Both the position numbers and the translations under genes were made by a program. From Cenococcum geophilum 1.58 (lineage: Eukaryota > Ascomycota > Dothideomycetes > Gloniales > Gloniaceae), in assembly GCA_001692895.1 (NCBI GenBank), contig KV748243.1:317248-381247 (forward strand): a stretch of 64,000 nucleotides of DNA. The letters are read 5' to 3'. The number at the start of each line of letters is the position of its first letter. Within the stretch, counting starts at the first letter, position 1. Positions 24,745-35,816 of this stretch are shown here, piece after piece. The notes beneath the pieces are model-generated. The model did no database searches, was not told the DNA's origin, and saw nothing but the letters and a program-made list of their open reading frames with translations.

Positions 24745-25012
24745 TGTTCATACTAACTTAATAGCACGAGTGAGTCGTATCCACGGGCACGAAATACATG
24801 TAGTATCGTATGCTTGTTTAGATGGTGACTATCGATTGTATAAAGCAGACTACGTGGTCTATATACTGATGCACCTCCCCCCTAATTAGTCAGTGCTTTA
24901 TAAGTGCACCAGACGCGTAAGCGAGTGGTTGGTGCACTAAACGCGTAAACGCGTACCTAGTGTACCGAACGCGTAAGCACGCGTTTGGTACAACAGGTGC
25001 TATAATTATACA
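24745..25012 (-). repeat. 3' LTR of copia-B
   Basis: 268 bp. It contains several AACGCGTAAGC-type direct repeats and a 12-bp-arm hairpin near 24960-24992 (GTACCGAACGCG ... CGCGTTTGGTAC), also present in the other LTR, plus a C6-7 run (CACCTCCCCCC). Confidence 0.93.
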
Positions 25013-25439
25013 CTAGCAGTACTTGAAAAATGAAACCACCTGTATACAGCCTCCATAATTGCTTTAATAAAACCATAGAACATAAAGGAAAATACATAGG
25101 AAATCTCCCCTGAGGTGCCGTCTAGGCTGCCTTCCAAACGGTACCTTAAGCTGGCCGTAAGTCCTGCTTACGGTCCGTAAAATAAACCGTACGGCCTTTT
25201 AACGGGTAGTAAGTTAGATTTTAAGGGCCGCCAAGGCGCTAGTGCTAAGCGAGCCAATGGCGATTTTCCATCCCGGGGATGGAAAATTGTAATTGGTTAA
25301 TTTAACCACCCTATAAAATTCGGTAGGTTACGTGAGTCTACCAAGTTCCACCGTAGCTTTCCACCGTTTTCCACCTATACCGTATAATAAGTCGTACGGC
25401 CTTTTAACGGGCCGTAGATATACCGTAGGTGCTCTATTA

Positions 25440-28400
25440 GTCCCGTTCTACCCATTTTATAACTTTTAGGTTAAGCTTATTTGTGTTAATTAGGGTTTTA
25501 AGGGCTTAATATAGCTTTGCCTTAGTTATGGCGTCTGCTGGGTTATCTCCGCTGCTAATCCATTTAACCTCCGTAATCTTACGTTGTTCGTAGGCCTAAT
25601 GTAAGCATATTAGGTCGACTATAAGCCTCTTCTTTTGTGTTGTACCTAGTTTAACTAGGCAGTTGTAAAGGGACTTTAAATCGGTGTATAAAACTAGGGG
25701 TAACTGCTCTAGTTATAGAATCTTCTAGACCGTTAATTTGATTGTAGCTGCTATATTAAATCTATAAGCTAGTGCATATAGTTTAGAAGCTAGTATACTA
25801 CGGGTTACTTGTTTGCACTTAATTAAAGACTAGTGTAGTATATTTATATCCTAATTACGGTCTGTAAGTATAATTATAAAGCCAATTTGTAATAATAGGT
25901 CTTTGTTATTAGTAAAGGAGGCGTTTATAAATGCTAGTAGGCTAAGGGAATTTAGGTCTAGTGGTATAAAAGTAAGTCCCCTTACTATATTGTCAATTTG
26001 CCACTAAATGCGCTTATTAAGCCGCTTGATATTTTCTTCTTGCGGATCTACTGCCTAGGCCGTAAAGGATAAGTCGTAAGTAGATTTGGGTTAGTAGACT
26101 ATGGCAATATAGGCGCCTCTTGCACGCTATGTAGCGTATTAGTCCTTTATATTTACGGTCTTATGGGTCTCTTTGCGGGAACTAGTAAGGTCCGTAGGCT
26201 TTGCTATAATAAGCTTTAGGTTTTAAGCTTGGCATTCCTAAGTTAGCTTAATTAGGTTGCCCTTTTATATAATTAGGCCTCTATTAAACTTAATCGGATT
26301 CTACTTAGTTAACTACTCTTACGGCTTTGCTAAGAACTTAGCCTTTTATAGTTTAGTTTCTTTAGCATCCGCAAAGGTCTGGTCTACTAGGAATAGGGTA
26401 TCGTCTATTTAAAGTCTAATAATACTAAGGCCGTTTGATAGGCTATATAGGAGGTAGGGGTTGTAGGTCGACTGTTCTATTTTAAGCTTACTAACGTAAT
26501 GCTGGTGGTATGTCTTGAACTAGTGGTTTCTAGCTTCTGGTACTCTGTAAAGAGGTTTTACGACCTATAAAATTGTTCCTGGTTATAGGTTAAGCTTATA
26601 GGGTAGTTATATAAAGATGTCCCTACTTAGGTAGGTATTAGACTGCATGTAGGCTTGTGAGATGTCCCGTAAGTAAAGGGCTACGGATTTAGTTTGCTGT
26701 AGTCTAGGCGTAAGTATAAGTATAATCCGTTAACTAACCCGTTAAATTGTAGGCGATTGTGTAAGGACTAGGTCCTTTCCCTAGTTGTTATAAGCTTATA
26801 TAACGAGCCTTAATTTCTTAAAGGCTTTATTAGTACTAGGGTGCTTAATCTTATTAATAAAGCGTAAGTTAAATATACGGACGCCTTGCGGGACGTCTTT
26901 CTCTATTATAACCGTAAAGATACCCTTTTTAAGTAGTCCGTTAATCTCTTTACGTCGTAAGTCCGTAAACGGGGTTTCCTATACTAGAACTAATATATCT
27001 ATAGGCAGAAATTGCCTTGTGGATATTCCTACAGAGGTTAGGTAATTTTCTATTATAGTGTTTTTAGTTATAGGGTGCTTTCGGGGGCGTCCTTAACTAC
27101 GCTTTACGGTAGGTTTAGTAGGTTTAGTGGGTTTCTAGGGGACTTCTAGGGTAGGTAAGAATGCTTCTAGTTTATCTAATTCGGCGGGTGCTTCTGGTTT
27201 ATCTAGTTTAATAGGTGCTTTTAGTTTGTCTAGTTTGACGTTATGGGTGTTTTTGGGCCGAAAGTAGGGTTTTACGGACGTGCTTCTAAAGCTGGTTGGC
27301 CTACTAGGAAGCTATACGTAGTACGTCTTATTTTCTACAGCCAGTAGATAATAAGGTCCATTCTAACTGCCGCTTTTACGCCATATAAGGACTTTAGAGT
27401 TAAGCGGGAGGTCGTGTACTAGGGTTATATTAGGTCCGTTACGGTGGTATAGGGCGTTATTAATAGCCTGCTTAGCCCGTAGCTTGACTATTTTAGTTAT
27501 TACCTTCCGTATTATAGCTGCTTGTTCCGTAATAGACGGGGTAGGAGGGCCTAGGTTGCTTATCCTTAGGTAGGCTCTATAAACTAAGAGGGTAGGTACT
27601 AGTCCGTTAGGGCTAGCGGTGTTATTAATAGCTTTTACGGCCATCTATAAAGCCAGTTCCTTTTAGATGTCCTTACACTCGTCCGTAATAATCTAGTAAG
27701 CTCTCCGTAAGGCTAGGTAAGCTCACTTAATAAGCCTAATAGACTAGTGCGCCTTAACTGGAATAGCTTTTGTTAATATAGCCATAGCTATAGTATACTG
27801 CTAGAATTCCTTACTAATAAAGTTCCTACCGGCGTTGTGGGTAATATACTGCGGAGGTCCGACGTATATGTCGATTTAGCAGGTCCGTAAAATATCCCAA
27901 GTGTATTTTATGGATATATTTTATAACCAACGGGCGGCTTAATAGTGGGTTGCCTCGTCGATTATATATAATACTAGACTGCCGTTAATGTATATAATAT
28001 CCACGTACACTAAGTGGTTAAAGTTAAGGTCCTTATAAAGGGTGAACTTGAATCGGCCTGGGGAACGTCCGTATTTCTGGCAGAAGGAGCAGTATTTAGT
28101 TAGGTGGTTAATTGCCTTCCTATTAACGTCGTTATGTCTAGAGCATTTAAGGACTCTATATAGCTTTTCGGCTAACGGGTGGCCGAAACGGCGGTATAGG
28201 CGGTGGATCTCTATACTAGTAAGGTAGCACGGGTTATAGTCGAAAGATTCCTGAATATAGGTCCGTAAAGTCTCTCCCTATATAAGGAACGGGTATCTAA
28301 ATCGTCGTGTAATTGGTAGGGTAATATACTTGCTTCCTAGGGCAGTTATAGGGCTAATTAGGGTGTCTGTAATATTATTGTAGTATACCTATAACCTGTC

Positions 28401-30449
28401 TATATCTGTAAGACAGAGTAGGAAGGGGGTGTCCGCTTTTACTACGTGGAAGTTAACTAGGCTAATTGGAGTCTTAACTTTAACTAATCCAATTAATGCG
28501 GTTGAGCCGATGCCAAATTGGACGTTTATAGCCCTAGTTTACGTAATATTAATGTCCGTATTGTTATTTATGGTGGTCCTATATACAAGGTATTGTCCGT
28601 AGCCTGTGGTAGACTTCTTAGAGGTACCTATGTTGATTATAACACCGTAGAATTCCTTAGGGGTATAGCGTTCTGTGGTGATATATATAAATAGGTCCTG
28701 CTTATGATCTATAATATTTATAACAGGGGTACTTACGGAATGGTTTTTAGGTGTAACTAAGTGTATAAAGGAACGGTCGGCTAATACGGTTGTAATATTA
28801 AAGGCTTAGCTGTCTGTAAAAGGTCTAAAAGTAGTTAGGAATGTTTCTAAGGTCTCTTATTCCTAAGCGTTTAAGTTAAAGTTAATTATAAGGGCTTCTA
28901 TTAACTTATTAGGGGGCTCTTTTACTTCCTCTCCTTTGTATTCCAAAATAAACTAGTTAATACGGCTATTAAGTCTCTTCCTAGACTTGTTACGTTCTTC
29001 CTGGGTATACCTTATAGACTAATATCCTTCCTTACCGCACACAAAGCACTTCTGGTTAGTTTATCTGTAGGGGTATATTTTCGTATGGGGGTTGCTATAG
29101 GGGTTATAGGTGGGACTTGGTCGGTACGGGTGCTGCTAGTGGTAGCGGCGGTCCGTAAAGTAGACGTCTAAATCTGTTTGCGGATATTAAATATCCGTAA
29201 TAAAGGTTTAAGTGCTGCCTAGTGGGTTTAAGACTTCATACGTTATAATAGAGGAGCGTAGGTCATTAATAAGGCCAGCTAAGGTATCTGTAGGCTTATA
29301 GTAGGCGTACTTGCAGGGCTCTACTTCCTAGTAGGCTGTAATAAGTTTATTATGCAGGAAGTCGTCTATTTAAAGCTTAGCGTTAAGGCCGTGCTGTAGG
29401 TACCGGAGGTCTTTAATAAGAATTTGCAGGCACTCTATAGTCAATTTTTCAGTATTCTTGTTAATTACGGTCCGTAGCTTGGTCGCATTCTATTAGGTAA
29501 GGATATTACGCCTATATTTCGGTCCTTTAAAGTAGTTACGGGTAGCTTTGTATAGCTTATTAAAGGGGACACCAAGGGGGTTGCTCTTAAGGTTAGTATA
29601 GTAGTAGTTAAGTGCTAAGCCGCGTAGTATAGTGGAGTAGGCTTGGCTAAATTCCTATTTAGGAATATTAGCCTTCTGATAGAGGTCCGTAAAGATAGTA
29701 AGTTTAAAGTTAAAGTTATCGTTTTTACCGCTATACTTGGATTTGTCGGTATAGAGCTTAGCTAGATTAGCTAGCTCCTTGCCGTAGGTCTTTGCTTAGG
29801 TGGGTTACGGATCTGTGACTTACGGATCTGTGGCTTGCGGATATATAGCTTGCGGATCTATGACTTAAATAATAGGGGTAATTTAGTTTATATTTTGGTT
29901 TACAGGGGTATTACGGTCCGTAATTTGGGTTATAGGGGTATTATAGTCCGTAACTTAAGTATTAGGTATACTTTGGCCAGTAAGATTAATTCTAATACCA
30001 CTTAGGTTTATGGAACGAATTTGGTTAAATAGGTTAGCTATAAGGCTAGAGATTCTGTTAAGTTTAAAGGAGGTAAAGAGGTTGCTGGTTTTAATATAAT
30101 CTAAGATCTGCTCTTTAGTCCATTCCGTTTAGTCCTTCTCGCGTAGTGTGTTATATAGAGACCGTGCAATAGTGACTTATTTGTCCCTTTTAACCTATAC
30201 GCCTTGGTAACGTAAAAGGGTTCGTAGGTTACGGATGGCAGTAGGGTTATAAGCCTTAAAAATAGCTTCCGTAAAGTCCGTAAAGTCTTCCTTATATTGC
30301 TCCTACAGGTCGTTATTTATAAGCTTAAAGTGTCTATATTTAAGGATTTTAAAGCTAATATAGTCGTTAACGTCGTTTGTAGACGTAACGTTAACGCCTT
30401 ATCTCTACTTCTTTTGACCTTTGCTGACTTGCTTGCTGATATCTACCAT
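25440..30449 (-). pseudogene. Copia-B gag-pol polyprotein
   Basis: Starts at the ATG at 30449 (MVDISKQVSKGQKK). Gag ends in a knuckle near 29055-29015 reading CFVCGKEGY with the following His/Cys altered. The integrase C-terminal part is stop-free at 27644-27363, with NGLVPTLLVYRAYLRI and ALYHRNGPNI segments and DLPLNSKVLIWR. RT follows at about 26950-26000: VRIFNLRFINKIKH, then LRDISQAYMQS with the first catalytic Asp, then IDDTLFLVDQTF near 26412-26394, where the YxDD box keeps both aspartates. RNase H is expected at about 25900-25440 but is eroded. Interruptions are modest in number and of RIP type. Gene order (gag, integrase, RT) is the copia order. Confidence 0.85.
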
Positions 30450-30901
30450 ACTATATAGTATGTGGCGGGTAGTAGAGGTCTTATAGGGTCCGTAAAGGCG
30501 GTTAGCGGGTCCATAGTGGTTTGTAGAAGGGTAAGAGGTCTCCGTAACAGTCCGTAAAGGTAATTAACGGGTCCGTAACGATTCGCAGAAGGGTAGGGGG
30601 TCTCTATAAGGGGTCTGAAAAGACGTCGGAGGTGTTAAAAGAGGGTGTAGTAGGAATAGGGGTTTGAGGTTTGAAGAGGTTGAGGGTAGGGGTTCTATAT
30701 AGGTCTGTATTCGCATCTATAACTTCTGGTAAACTATACTAAGACTTAAATAAGTATATAGAGTTGGAGATAAGTCCGTAATCCCCAACTTCTGACCTTC
30801 TAGTAGGTCGTACTAGGAGTCTAAATAGGTAGTTGCTGTCGTATATATCGCTCGGGGGGAGGTATTAAGTAATTACTGATCTGTGCGCGCTTACTAATCA
30901 G

Positions 30902-31169
30902 TATTCGTACTAACTTAATAGCATGAGTAAGTCGTATCCACGGGCATGAAATACATATAGTATCGTATACTTGTTTGGATGGTAACTATTAATTATATGA
31001 AGCAGACTATGTGGTCTATATACTAATGCACCTCCCCCCTAATTAGTTAGTGCTTTATAAGTGCACCAGACGCGTAAGCGAGTGGTTGGTGCACTGAACG
31101 CGTAAACGCGTACCTAGTGTACCGAACGCGTAAGCACGCGTTTGGTACAACAGGTGCTGTAATTATACA
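30902..31169 (-). repeat. 5' LTR of copia-B
   Basis: 268 bp, partner of 24745-25012. Begins TATTCGTAC (RIP form of TGTTCATAC on the plus strand) and ends AATTATACA, followed by ATATT. Confidence 0.93.
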
Positions 31170-31570
31170 ATATTAATATTATATAGTCTTTAAATGTCTT
31201 TTTATAATAATTTAATAAATAATGCTATATATAAGTAAAAACCTTATTTTTTATCTACTAAATAAATATTAGCCTATTAATAGCACCTTAATATATTAAG
31301 TGGCTAAGTATATAGCTTTTTAAGGCATTATTAGTATTAAGCTTTATCTTTTAAATTATTTTAATAGGCTTATTAATAAGGACTTATTTATACTTTCTAT
31401 TTATTATCTTTTTATTACAAGCTAATTTATTAATAAAAACAAACTATATATATCTATAGTTATATCTCTTAAATTTTACCTTTTAGTATTAAAAAGTATA
31501 AATAATAAGGATTTAGTAAATTTCTATAATTAATTNGCTTTTTTTTATTTTAAAAAAGGTAACTATAAAT
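31170..31570. other. Very AT-rich relic Y (right part)
   Basis: Continuation of 23578-24744 beyond copia-B. The plus strand reads as a protein-like but stop-broken frame (FLSTK, QALSFKLF-type pieces appear only when TAA is taken as a former CAA). No domain recognised. One N at about 31536. Confidence 0.4.
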
Positions 31571-31790
31571 AGACTTTAGCTATAGCGACCAAGACGCCTT
31601 AATTCTAAATAGGCTTTTAGCTATAGTAACTAANACACCTTAGTTTTAAATAGGCTTTTACTATAGNAACNAAGACGCCTTAGTTTTAAATAGGCTTTTA
31701 CTACAGTAACNAAGACGCCTTAGTTTTAAATAGGCTTTTACTGNAGTAACTAANACACCTTAATTTTAAATAAGCTTTAACTTTAAGATA
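31571..31790. repeat. Five-copy 40-bp tandem repeat
   Basis: Five units of about 40 bp, consensus ACTATAGTAACCAAGACGCC followed by TTAGTTTTAAATAGGCTTTT. Two related units lie at 23555-23610 and an inverted one at 23494-23527. Several Ns fall at the same unit position, as if the assembly could not resolve near-identical copies. Confidence 0.85.
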
Positions 31791-31799
31791 TCTATACAC

Positions 31800-32699
31800 T
31801 AATACTAATACGTCCTCCCCCTACCCCCCCTACTCCTCTTANACCCCCTTGCCCCCCTTTTCCTCCCCTACCTCCCCTCCCCCCCTTCCCGCGACCAGCA
31901 CGACTTAGTTATAGCTTAGGGCCACGCGGGCGCAGCAAGCACTTCTTATTTACTAAACGGCACTTACTACACTAATGGCCTAGAGTCTTCTAGCTATAGA
32001 AAGCCATATAATACATCCTATAAATAAGCCCGTTTGCAGCGCAGCGGTTATAGGCCACTAGCTGCACCTTACTATATAAACCCTCTATTAAACGGGCGTA
32101 GGCTATTATCTTACGGCAACAAGCCGACAGCGCGCCCCACTAAATTAGACCTATATGGCCAAACTACCTAGCCGGAGCATCTATAACGCTAGCATTTTAT
32201 AAGTCGGCCTAATATTAGGTTAGGGGAGGGAGGCTAAGGGCAGTAGTAGTGGGGGTAGGGGCTAGGGCATTAAAGGTGACGGTAGTAGTAAATTTATACA
32301 ACAGTATTAGCTAGAGCTACTAGATATAGCGCTAATATACTCTATAATATACCCAGGCCTGCTAGCAGGTGCATTATCCTTATTATCCTTATCCTTATCC
32401 TTATCCTTATCCTTATCCTCATCCTCATCCTTATCCTTATCCTTATCCTCATCCTCATCCCCATCCTTATCCCCATCCTTATCCGATAAAGGAACATCCT
32501 AAATATCTCCAGAAGAAGCAATAGGTGGGCGGCGCGAGGGGCGAGATAGGCGGCCTAGCGGCGCAGAGAGCACAGAAGCGGCGGAGGGCGCGGGTGGTAG
32601 TAGTGGTAGTAGTAGTTATAGAAGAGGCGGAAGGCGTGGAGAGGGAGGAGGAGAGGGAGTCTTAAGAATTTTATTAATTAAATCATTAAAATCTAACAT
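31800..32699 (-). pseudogene. Broken gene with Pro-rich and Asp/Lys-rich tracts
   Basis: From an ATG at 32699 the minus strand reads MLDFNDLINKILKTPSPPPS, then a Ser/Ala/Pro/Arg-rich part, then an Asp-Lys/Asp-Glu hexamer-coded tract (32487-32372, from GATAAG/GATGAG repeats), then about 150 further codons ending near a C-rich stretch at 31870. A few TAG/TAA stops, all explainable by RIP, interrupt it. I do not recognise the protein. It lies just upstream of and on the same strand as the copy 1 foldback element (33217-34444), so it could be a gene of an autonomous member, or an unrelated host gene. A frameshift between the acidic tract and the C-terminal part is possible. Confidence 0.4.
32372..32487. 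repeat. TCCTTA/TCCTCA hexamer tract
   Basis: About 19 hexamers of TCCTTATCCTCA type. On the minus strand they encode the Asp-Lys/Asp-Glu tract of the broken gene, so this may be a coding repeat. Confidence 0.85.
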
Positions 32700-33216
32700 C
32701 CTAAAGAGCTTAATAAAGAAGTTGTAGGTGTTTTAGATCTAGCTTCTTTAAATGCGAGGAGGTGGCATCTATATACTACTAACAATGGCCATTATAGTAA
32801 TAGGTAAAGAATATCTGAATAGCTATAGCATTATTAGCGTCTGCTACAACAATAGAAGAATAACTAACCAATAAGAACTCTAATTTCTTAAAGCTTAAGT
32901 AACTACGTTACCTAGAGGCCTATAAAATCTCTCTACTACATCTAGTGGCATTACGGCGGTAGATAGGAAGAGCGTTAAAGAAGCTAAATTTGAGTTACTA
33001 TAGACCACCTACACACGCGGTAGTAGACGTGTGAGACAATACACTTATTACTACCACACCAGAACATCAGTATATATACTTTACCTGCTATACGGATCTT
33101 AAGCTTCACTTATATGCTAGATATACCTGAATTGAATACCATAAGATGGCTGTGGAATCTCATGGTTTTTGGTATGAAAACGCGGCGAGATACAAGCTTG
33201 GATTTTTCCGCGAAAT
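32700..33216. other. Upstream sequence, no gene seen
   Basis: About 500 bp between the broken gene and the conserved core of the foldback element. It is less AT-rich at the right end. No frame, tandem repeat or element end is convincing; it could hold the minus-strand gene's upstream region. Confidence 0.35.
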
Positions 33217-33340
33217 TTTTGACATTGGCGGTTTGGTACGTATGGCCCACCATACTACCTGTCTATGTCACCTTGATTCGATCGATCGATCGAATCATTT
33301 ATTGTGTTCGCTGGCTGGTCGTTCGAACGGTTGTCGTGTG

Positions 33341-33640
33341 GCTCTGGCGACGGTCGTCGTGGCGATGACGACGGTCGTCTAGCTCTGGCGACGGTCATCT
33401 GGCTCCGGCGACGGTCGTCTAGCTCTGACGATGGTCGTGTGGCTCTGACGGTCGTCTAGCTCTGGCGACGGTCATCTGGCTCCGGCGACGGTCGTCCAGC
33501 TCTGACGACGGTCGTCTGGCTCTGACGACGATCGTCCAGCTCTGGCGACGGTCATCTGGCTCCGGCGACGGTCGTCTAGCTCTAACGACGGTCGTCTGGC
33601 TCTGACGGTCGTCTAGCTCCGGCGACGGTCGTCTGCTGGC
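33341..33640. repeat. GCTCTGGCGACGGTCGTCT minisatellite
   Basis: About 14 imperfect units of 19-24 bp (GCTCTGGCGACGGTCGTCTA with variants). GC-rich and only lightly marked by C-to-T changes, in contrast with the surrounding gypsy DNA. Open frames across it are products of the repeat. Confidence 0.85.
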
Positions 33641-33775
33641 TGTCGTTCTGGTGTCTTCCTAGGTAGGGAGGATGTAAGGAAGGGTAAAAAATGAGGTGGC
33701 TACCTAGGTGTATATAGGGGGTATACTTGGCAGAGGCACGTGTAGAGGCTATCGGGAATATAGCGGGGACCCGAT

Positions 33776-34165
33776 GCGGAGCTTCGTGTAGAGCCTCCGT
33801 ACGCAGAGCTTNGTGTAGAGCCTCCGTACGCAGAGCTTCGCGCAGAGCCTTGTGCAGAGCCTCTGTACGCAGAGCTTTATGTAGAGCTTCGTGCAGAGCT
33901 TCGTGCAGAGCTTCGTGCAGAACTTCGTGTAGAACTTCGTGCAGAGCTTCGTGCAGAGCTTCGTGCAGAACTTCGTGTAGAACTTCGTGTAAAACTTCGT
34001 GCAGAGCTTCGTACAGAACTTCGTGTAGAACTTCGTGTAGAACTTCGTGCAGAGCTTCGTGCAGAACTTCGTGTAGAACTTCGTGCAGAACTTCGTGCAG
34101 AGCTTCGTGCAGAGCTTCGTGTAGAACTTCGTATAGAGCTTCGCGCAGAGCTTTATACGGAGCCT
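33776..34165. repeat. 12-bp minisatellite GCAGAGCTTCGT
   Basis: About 32 copies of GCAGAGCTTCGT and close variants (GTAGAACTTCGT). Because the unit is a multiple of three, it stays open in several frames and encodes Cys-Arg-Ala-Ser repeats; this is not evidence of a gene. The same unit in reverse complement fills 35145-35816. One N at about 33812. Confidence 0.92.
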
Positions 34166-34170
34166 CTATA

Positions 34171-34442
34171 TTAGGAAAAAATTTACTAGCATTTAATTTT
34201 ACTTTTCTGCCATTTTAGCATTTTCTAGCATTTAGCAGCTAAATGCTAATACTTAATTATAAATACAGCTAAATGCTAATACTCAATTATAAATGCGGCA
34301 TTTGGCGGCTAAATGCTAGTACTTAGTAATAAATGCCGCATTTAGCTGCTAAATGCTAGGAAATGCTGGAAATGCTAGAAAATGCTAGAAAATGCTGAAA
34401 TGGCAGAAAAGTAAAATTAGATGCTGGTAAATTTTTTCCTAA
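34171..34442. repeat. 272-bp palindromic foldback at the end of copy 1
   Basis: TTAGGAAAAAATTTACTAGC at 34171 is mirrored by GCTGGTAAATTTTTTCCTAA ending at 34442, and pairing continues inward through TTTTACTTTTCTGCC and GCATTTAGCAGCTAAATGC units. On its own it would look like a MITE, but its right end coincides with the terminus of the larger element. Confidence 0.85.
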
Positions 34443-34935
34443 CGTACTCTATAATAACTAGGTGCGATCTTTTATAATAAGGTTATAATTAAAGGTATAT
34501 ATAGTATCCATTAGGATATTTAAATCTGTAAACTTAGCTTTAAAAGGGATAATAAGTTAGGCTATTTTACCTAGCGCCTTTAACTTACCTAGGGTATTAC
34601 GGACCTTATATTAGCAGTAGTATAACTACTTAGAAAATATATAAACGGGTTAGTTAAGATATTACGGGAGGCGCTAGAACCGATCGAGCTATAGGATAAG
34701 GGGTAGTAAAGTTATATAATGGATTACATTACTAGTTTAGAACGTAGAAACGTAATATACCGACGTACTAACGTATTAACGTACTGGGTACATTTCTTAG
34801 GCGTAGTATTATATATTTAAAGGACTACAGTCCCTACCTAGATAGTTCTCTTCTTTATAGTAAATCTTAGAATATAATTAGAGTTAATCTATTAGGAAAC
34901 CTACCCCACTACATCAGGAAATTTTTTTTTGGGCA

Positions 34936-35135
34936 CGTTGTCGCAAGCGAAAATCGGGGTCTGCAAAACCTGCGTAAGTCGCAATTTTGGCAATTTGCGG
35001 CAATTTGCAGCAATTTACTATAAATACGCAAGTAGCCTGTGCAAATTGCTGCAAATACGCAAGTAGCCTGTGCAAGTTGCTGCAAATTGCTAAAATTGCT
35101 AAAATCGCGACTTAAGCAGACCCTAATTTTTGGCT
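34936..35135. repeat. Subterminal foldback in copy 2
   Basis: AATCGGGGTCTGC...TAAGTCGCAATTTTGGC on the left pairs with GCTAAAATCGCGACTTAAGC and AGACCCTAATTTTTGG on the right. The loop consists of GCAATTTGCGGCAATTTGCAG and AAATACGCAAGTAGCCTGTG repeats. Confidence 0.75.
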
Positions 35136-35144
35136 GCAATAAAA

Positions 35145-35816
35145 ATACCACAAAGCTCCGCACAAAGCTCTACTAAGGCTCTGCACGAAGCTCTGCACGA
35201 AGCTCTACACAAAGCTCTACACAAAGCTCTACACGAAGCTCTACACGAAGCTCTACACAAAGCTCTACACAAAGCTCTACACGAAGCTCTACACGAAGCT
35301 CTACACAAAGCTCTACACAAAGCTCTACACGAAGCTCTACACGAAGCTCTCACACGAGCTCTACACGAAGCTCTACACAAAGCTCTACACGAAGCTTTGC
35401 ACGAGGCTCTACACGAGGCTCTACACGAGGCTCTACACGAAGGTCTGCGTACAGAGGCTCTGCACGAGGCTCTACACGAAGCTCTGTACGAAGCTCTGCA
35501 CGAAGCCTCTGTACGAAGCTCTGCACGAAGCTCTGCACGAAGCTCTTACACAAAGCCCTGCACGAGGCTCTACACAAAGCTTTGCGCGAGGCTTTACACA
35601 AGGCTCTACATGAAGCTCTGGCGTACAGAGGCTCTCTGCCGAGGCTCTGTACGAAGCTCTGCACGAAGCTCTACACGAAGCTTTGCACGAGGCTCTACAC
35701 AAGGGCTCTACACGAAGCTCTGCATAGGGGCTCTACGAAAGCTCTACGTACAGAGGCTCTGCGCACGAGGCTTTACACGCAAGCTCTACGTACGGAGGCT
35801 CTACTAGCGTGCAAGC
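35145..35816. repeat. 12-bp minisatellite ACGAAGCTCTGC
   Basis: About 50 copies of GCTCTACACGAA and variants (GCTCTGCACGAG), with periodic insertions of GTACAGAG-type spacers toward the right end. It is the reverse complement of the array at 33776-34165. Overlapping open frames on both strands here come from the 12-bp period. Confidence 0.92.

Larger units (their letters stand above)
24745..31169 (-). mobile_element. Ty1/copia element copia-B, complete
   Basis: Complete minus-strand copia element of 6425 bp with two 268-bp LTRs and a perfect ATATT target duplication (24740-24744, 31170-31174). LTR ends are TGTTCATAC and AATTATACA (one TG has become TA in the right copy). The two LTRs differ at roughly 17 positions, all transitions as far as I can see. 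It is younger or less exposed to RIP than the AT-rich relic Y it sits in: GC content is clearly higher and long frames remain. A solo LTR of this family is at 37357-37627. Confidence 0.93.
33217..34444 (-). mobile_element. Foldback/minisatellite element, copy 1 (inverted)
   Basis: Read from the right, it starts at 34444 with CGTTAGGAAAAAATTTACCA next to a TA (34445-34446), the same terminus as copy 0. Next come a 272-bp foldback (34171-34442), a 12-bp minisatellite (33776-34165), a 20-24-bp minisatellite (33341-33640), then GTTCGAACGACCAGCCAGCG and a GATCGATCGATCG run, and the shared core (33217-33251). Copy 2 has the same order of foldback, 12-bp repeat, GTTCGAACGACCA and CGATCGATCG in the opposite orientation. 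The far end was not found; it may extend left to include the broken gene at 31800-32699. Confidence 0.55.

Noticed and set aside
33727..34218. Cys/Arg/Ala/Ser-repeat protein
   Set aside because: It is the translation of a 12-bp minisatellite; overlapping frames on both strands of such arrays stay open automatically.
34171..34442. Independent MITE
   Set aside because: Although palindromic, its outer end coincides with the CGTTAGG terminus of the larger foldback element and no separate target duplication is visible.
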